The notes beneath the pieces are model-generated. The model saw nothing but the letters and a program-made list of their open reading frames with translations. It had not been told where the DNA came from and did not search any database. From Apostichopus japonicus (Eukaryota; Echinodermata; Holothuroidea; Aspidochirotida; Stichopodidae), in assembly GCF_037975245.1 (NCBI RefSeq), contig NC_092567.1, positions 25,476,876 to 25,524,875 on the forward strand: a stretch of 48,000 nt of DNA, written 5' to 3'. Below are positions 42,456-48,000 of this stretch, one piece after another. A program made the translations under genes and the position numbers. Numbering within the stretch: position 1 is the first letter of the stretch; each line of letters opens with the position of its first letter.

Positions 42456-44685
42456 CTAGCAGACTGACTGCATGAGAAGAGTTACATACCATGGATGGCT
42501 GTAGATACAACCTGTAACATCACTATAAACTTGTGTGAACTTCTGGTGTTACATTGATAATACTAAACCACACTCACTTGGGTCGCATTTGTGGTTTCCT
42601 CGTCAATCAAGGTCAAACATCCCTCTGCTCCTCGAATATGCCCGGTACATCCCCCCCCCCCCCTCTCCTTCCCGATTGAACCCCCTCTGAATTAACGCAC
42701 AACTTAATTTAAAAAAACTAAGACCTTAAAATATTATTTAAAAAACAACAATTATTGATCTATTTGTCTATGTTAGATATAATTACAAATGACTTGAAGA
42801 TAAAACTGGAGACAATTTATTGAGTGATTAAAAATAAAGGAAACGAATGCATGTCGATCGATCGTACATTAAATATTTAATATCTCTAATTTTCTCATTT
42901 TTATTGATAATTTATTAGTTGACGTATTCTATCCATTAACGTTATAGTGAAAGTGTTCGTCCGTTTGGTAAATATCACTACAAATTTGATACTCCATATA
43001 TTGATTATTTTGCCAGTTTCAATTTCATCCGACATTGAGCCTCTTCAAATATACAGAGGAGAAAATACAACTTGTGGTACTTGAACGGGTACAAGGAGGA
43101 AACGAGAGGATGTGTTTATAGAAGTGTTGCTCACTGATAAAAGGGTAGCGATTCCCATGAGTTGAGTAAAACAACGTAAAGAAAGAAACCTGCTTTTTTT
43201 GTTGTTGCTTCATACAAATTTTATTAAAGAATATATACTGTCGATGGCGGTGTGTTATAAAATGGGTTGGAATACGGTAACATCTTGGCATGTTTCAATT
43301 GATTATATATCCAGCGATAGGGCCCACAGGTTGTATTCATCGTCTTTCGTAGTAAGTCAATTAACTGGTACATATACCTTTGGGTTATTCATACATACAG
43401 CAGAGCTCCTCAATTTAATTATTTCGACAAAGCTTTGAATATTTTCATCTATATAGCCTCAAGGAGATCTTGACATATATCTATCTCACGTGTCATATAT
43501 TCGTGATTATGAATGTTAAAACATTTACTCTTAAGGCAACAATTATGTCACCCTTCATATATCCTGACGTGTCATTAATACTAGAAACAGAAACTAAAGC
43601 AACTGTATCTGACTTGCACGTTAGTGGATATACCTTGTGTGGACCTCATAGAGACAGCCTTGAGAGGACCTCTCATACACAATCGCGCATTAGCTGATCT
43701 AGTAGCAACACACTCCAAAAAGTCCCCTCTGTTCTCAATGTACCGATATATCTATCTGTCTGTCTGTCTGTAGATCATCGTGTACTTTTGTCTGTGTGCT
43801 GTCTTCAGTATCTTTATACAAATTCAAGCTGTTAATGTCTCAAGTTTGGATAGAAGTGAAACCTGCTCCCTAGTCTTGTCTCTTTTTTCTCTTAGCATGT
43901 CAAGTTCATATTGACGGGAGGAGCTCTCAAGGATTAATAATTGTTTGTAACATGGAACAGCACGAACTAGATCAAACGAAATTTAACGGTCACAAAGGGG
44001 CGACGATAGCGTATCGCCAGAAACAGCGGAAGAGACATCAACCAGGTCAGAGGCGTGAAGGGGTGGGGTGGGGGTGGGGGTGCTGGCACAAATTCCAGTG
44101 GCTAGTGGAAATTTGACTTTGCGTGTAGGAAGGAAACCGTAAAATCACTTTCAACATTCCGGGAAAGTGACTCCTCTGGGTATTTTGAACCACAAATTCC
44201 AGTATTTGCATTTCAACAAATCTTCATCAATTGGCACTTTGAAATTATACATTTCTTATTGTTTTTTTTTTGGTGTGGGGGGGGGGACGGTTGGTCTTGC
44301 CCCTCAAATCAAAATCACTTATCCCACTGTCCCAGCACCCTCCGAGATTGAATCTTCTTCAGTCGGCACTGTCCCTTGGTAAGTATATTTAATAAATGTA
44401 ACTCTGATGACGAGAACGTCATTTCAATATAGCCTACCCATGTCTGTGTACAGACTGACAAATATACATACACATACAACGATATACTATACCATTTATG
44501 GCCTGCTGATAAAAAAAAGTAGATCCCTGGTAAAGGTTTTTTTTAAATTTTGCATGACAGTGCAGTGTCATCAGCATACATTTATGACCGAAATAAATTC
44601 ATTTGACTTGATTTCATCTGTGTGTATGTGTGGCACACCAACTTATATTTTTTTAAATTTCCGAAAACCCTTTATCCAGCGTTGC
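42456..44685. other. No gene recognised; scattered simple repeats
   Basis: A C run lies at 42650-42664 and a short (CTGT)n at 43754-43772. G-rich stretches are at 44060-44082 and 44271-44289. Open frames up to about 100 codons have no motif. Confidence 0.4.
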
Positions 44686-44689
44686 CTGC

Positions 44690-45110
44690 CCTGTCCATCT
44701 ATGTAGACATTGTTCAAGTCAACGAATACGCCAAGGCTCAATGAATATCGACAGATCTCTCTAAATAATGATTGATTTGGCAATACTGCGTTGAAAGCAC
44801 TAGAAAAACATCAAGGTAAAGTACTTTTGATGTATAGTTGTTAACTTCTTATTCAAATGTGAAACAATATCGTGAACTAGTACAAAAACAGCATCAATAC
44901 AGGATACTCTTTTAATCTTATAAGCAATCCATGCAATTTGATTTACATAATCCATAAATTGAGGGAGCATAATATTTTGGAAACTGTTCAACGCTATACT
45001 GGCTAGATCAATAGGTCTGATATCCATAAACTTAAGGAGCATAATATTTTTCCTAGCTAGAATAACTGGTCTGAAATGGTATTGAAACCGTGATTCTTAG
45101 CAGCTGTTGA
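44690..45110 (-). pseudogene. LINE reverse transcriptase fragment (finger region)
   Basis: The minus strand at 45042-44800 reads FMDYVNQIAWIAYKIK, VLVHDIVSHLNKK and TTIHQKYFTLMFF. After a frameshift it continues SAFNAVLPNQSLF, then SLGVFVDLNN near 44720. The order (lvHdivshL, ytl-f-d-SAFN-V-P, linker) matches the first RT motifs of a LINE. Stops and shifts show it is dead. It is not obviously the same family as the other LINE fragments because different protein parts are preserved. Confidence 0.7.
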
Positions 45111-46230
45111 CTTTTTCAAGAGTCACTTTGTCCTGGATCTCTCATACTAGTCCCACTGCAGGGGAGCCTTATCTCAACCGGAAATGTTTGGTGCCATTGA
45201 AAAAAAGAAGAGTAAGTGCATTCTATGCCTGCGTACAAAACCATACTGGTTAGAGTTGCCAAAAAAATGGTGTTAACTGGCAAGCTGATATATGCATTGG
45301 CTTACATGTGAATAAAAAATGTATTATTTCTGTTGTTATACACATTTTGTAAGATGTTGATATTGATTTTAAATTCATATGTTAATCAAACATGATTCGT
45401 GTCTGATTATACTGTAAGGAGTCTTTCATTGTCATAAAAAAAAAATATGCCTGCGTGTGGAAAGGAATATGATAGTATTTTATTAACATGCTGATTGATA
45501 ATTTATTATATAAAGATATCCCTAATTATTATTTACAGGCATCTCTAATCGTGGTTAATATCATCAGCTGTTGATTAAAATGAATCTTGACATTAGCAGA
45601 AACCCTATCACTCCCAGTAGATTGGATCATGTATTTAACCTGGTTTCTTTCAAATTATTTCATAATAAGAATATTTAAGATATTAAATGGTTATCATCCA
45701 AGTAATGAAAATATTATTCAATTATGCATATTAGAGAAAGTTTGAAAACTTGTCATAATTGGATCAGTCACCAATTAACAAACAGGGGAAATGGTTTTGT
45801 TAGTTTCTTGCTCTCTTTTGTAAGAAAGTTTTCAGATTATTTTTGAGTCATTCCCAAGGACGGACGGTAGTTTATGCAGTATTAATTTGGTTGTGATAAG
45901 CAAAAACTGAAATATTTAATAAAAGACTGCATTAAAATAAATATAGCATACTTTGAGCTACAAGTTAGGAGATTAAAAAGGGTTTTGGGGATCAAGTTTC
46001 CATTCACCCAAATATGTATATTTTATTATTTTTTAGTTCACTTCTTGGTTGATTCATCTGTTTATAGCTCCATGGTTGATTGGAAAGATTTGCCCAAATT
46101 CTTGGTAAAACTTTTAACCAACTGAGTTGGGCACATTTGTTTTACCCTAATACAATATGGTGGCAAACTGACCTAGCGTTCGGCAAAAATAATGCCCAGG
46201 TTGGGTAACGTTTTACCCAACAGTTTTTAG
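45111..46230. other. No gene recognised
   Basis: Very AT-rich sequence with no supported feature. Confidence 0.4.
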
Positions 46231-46231
46231 A

Positions 46232-46475
46232 TTGTATTGATGATAGTATTAAGTATGAATATTGATGATATTACTACGTGTGAATATTGATGACAGTAAT
46301 ATGTTTGTATATTGATGATAATACTAAGTATCCATATTGATGATAGTACTTAGTATGTGTATTGATGATAGTACTAAGTATGAATATTGACGACAGTGAT
46401 ATCTATGAATATTGATGATAGTACTAAGTATGAATATTAATGATAGTACTAAGTATGTGTATTGATAATAGTAGT
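46232..46475. repeat. 25-bp minisatellite (ATTGATGATAGTACTAAGTATGAAT)-like
   Basis: About nine to ten imperfect units share the words TATTGATGATAG and TACTAAGTATG. The unit length of about 25 bp is steady. Minus frames through it give repeated hydrophobic peptides and are not genes. Confidence 0.92.
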
Positions 46476-46479
46476 ACGG

Positions 46480-48000
46480 AATTAGTTGAGCAAATGGATT
46501 CTCTGGCATTTTCCAATGGAGTTTAGTTCTATGCTCGTCTGTTGCGATTAATAATCAACAATTTATAAACAATCAACAATATACCACAAGACTGTAAGAT
46601 GAGATTCGTCGATCGATAAATATTTGAAACTGAAAGGTGAAGAAACTTTTCGTACTTCCTAAAACAAACAAGCAAAGAAATATCTTTGACAGGCTGACGA
46701 TACACCAAATTGATAATAGTTGTATATTACTTTCATGAGTAAAATTCTTTTTCAAATAATCTCTTGGCGTTTAGTTTGCTGATATATATGTTGCGATGAA
46801 AGATTCTATAAGATATACAGGTAAGTAATAATATCTGAATGCAGTAATGTAATACCAGAAAGGAAAACACTGAAAACTAAAGGAATCTTTCCAAATTCCT
46901 AAAAACTAAAAGAAAGTAATCAAAAGATACCGATGCCTCTCGCATTCACGAGAAAGTTGATATTAAAACAACAGTAAATCGATTCGTTCAATAGAATCAT
47001 CAATGTGTTCTATTGTGGTTTACGGTTTTATTTCACATCGTCATGTAACGTAAAACGAACCAATCTCTTGAGAAATATCTGGGAATACTTTAAACTCTGG
47101 TAATCATTTGGCATTGAAAATAAAAGACCTTCATTTGTGAAATTTAATCGATTTCTTTTGTGGAAATATTGTTATAATACAGAGCAAAAGTTGATTAATC
47201 AAAGTTTGTTGTAGTATCTTTTGGAATTTCTCCGTGCAGAGTTATAACTGTCGGACTGTGGTCTTATATATGATGATGTGCATTGTATGACGCTTTATTT
47301 TACCTAAGTTTGTAAGGTTAATATATGGGATTCACAAAACAAAGCCAGTTGAGTTATATTTATACGACATATTTATAAAAGTGGGCTATTCTTCTTCTGT
47401 TTTATAAGTTAATGTCTCTTGTCTTGTTTTGGACTTAACGATTGTACAAGTAACCGAAGTTAACAACAAAGATGCAACAGGTAAAACACAAAGCAAAATG
47501 GAAATTCTCATTTCATATTAAATGTACTGCATTAGGTAACATGTTTCAGACTCCAAGTTTTTTCTAATTCTACTTGGCAACATATATATACGTTTGTATT
47601 GAAAACACATTTCTATAAGTAAAACCACATTTAACTAAACCCTAGAAAAATATTGAGGCTAAATAATACACTATTTCCATATAGATGCATAAATTGATAA
47701 GTTCATTAGTAGTCGTTGAACATACACCCCCTCCATCAACGCCTCCCCCTCCCCTCTTCAAACGTCAAGATATATTTTGCCTTCTAAGAAGCCATGGACT
47801 TGTTTGACATTTGTAATATAAATCTTCCAAGATCCGTTTTCTAAATGAATATATTTTAAGATATTGCAACATGGAATTATTCATGTGAGTGGATATAGAA
47901 ATAAAGCTTCCTCTGGTTGTATGCTAGTCTCGAAAACGTTGCAAGGGTATTTAAAGTTGCTTTGAAAGATACGGCGTTTTTAAAGTACCGTATCTCTTAC
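46480..48000. other. No gene recognised
   Basis: AT-rich sequence to the end of the window. A C-rich stretch at 47724-47758 is the only unusual composition. Confidence 0.4.

Overview
This window is non-coding-rich, AT-rich animal DNA with one recognisable host gene and a dense, layered set of transposable elements. The host gene is an intron-containing NACHT NTPase of the NLR immune-receptor class. NLR families are greatly expanded in marine deuterostomes. Together with the mixture of Penelope-like, DIRS, P-type and hAT elements and a tRNA-derived SINE, this suggests a marine deuterostome, most likely an echinoderm. A sea cucumber is my best guess, but the sequence alone does not prove it. 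I see no bacterial or viral genes.

Layout. 1-2640: no gene. 2682-6225: a decayed Penelope-like retroelement on the minus strand, with direct terminal repeats, a tandem partial end copy and a (TA)n tract. 6521-10908: a three-exon NACHT/NLR gene on the minus strand; its first intron holds a LINE fragment. 11460-13765: two short hAT-type non-autonomous transposons with 8-bp target duplications, and two SINE copies. 14450-15013: an internally deleted LINE. 15948-16995: simple repeats and a 15-bp minisatellite. 17956-25929: an inverted-repeat element that carries 104-bp and 65-bp tandem arrays. It is split by a 6.07-kb DIRS-type tyrosine-recombinase retrotransposon (19511-25580, minus strand) inserted exactly at a 65-bp monomer boundary. 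26184-34612: two head-to-tail copies of a 4.2-kb P-type DNA transposon, each with 31-bp perfect terminal inverted repeats and separated by the same 8-bp target duplication. 34613-48000: no gene recognised; it holds a 1.5-kb array of about 49-bp repeats, smaller minisatellites, hAT-like ends and one LINE reverse-transcriptase fragment.

How it works together. The DIRS element keeps all structural parts of its life cycle: terminal inverted repeats, an internal region that matches the joined ends, gag, RT/RNase H/methyltransferase-like and tyrosine recombinase regions. Its gag and pol frames carry indels. The P-type pair retains pieces of a THAP-domain transposase but cannot encode an intact one. 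The NACHT gene looks intact: the predicted splice sites agree in phase and give a 590-residue protein without an N-terminal death-fold domain and without clear leucine-rich repeats.

All calls are from reading the sequence by eye; no database search was run. Splice sites, repeat identities and family assignments are predictions.
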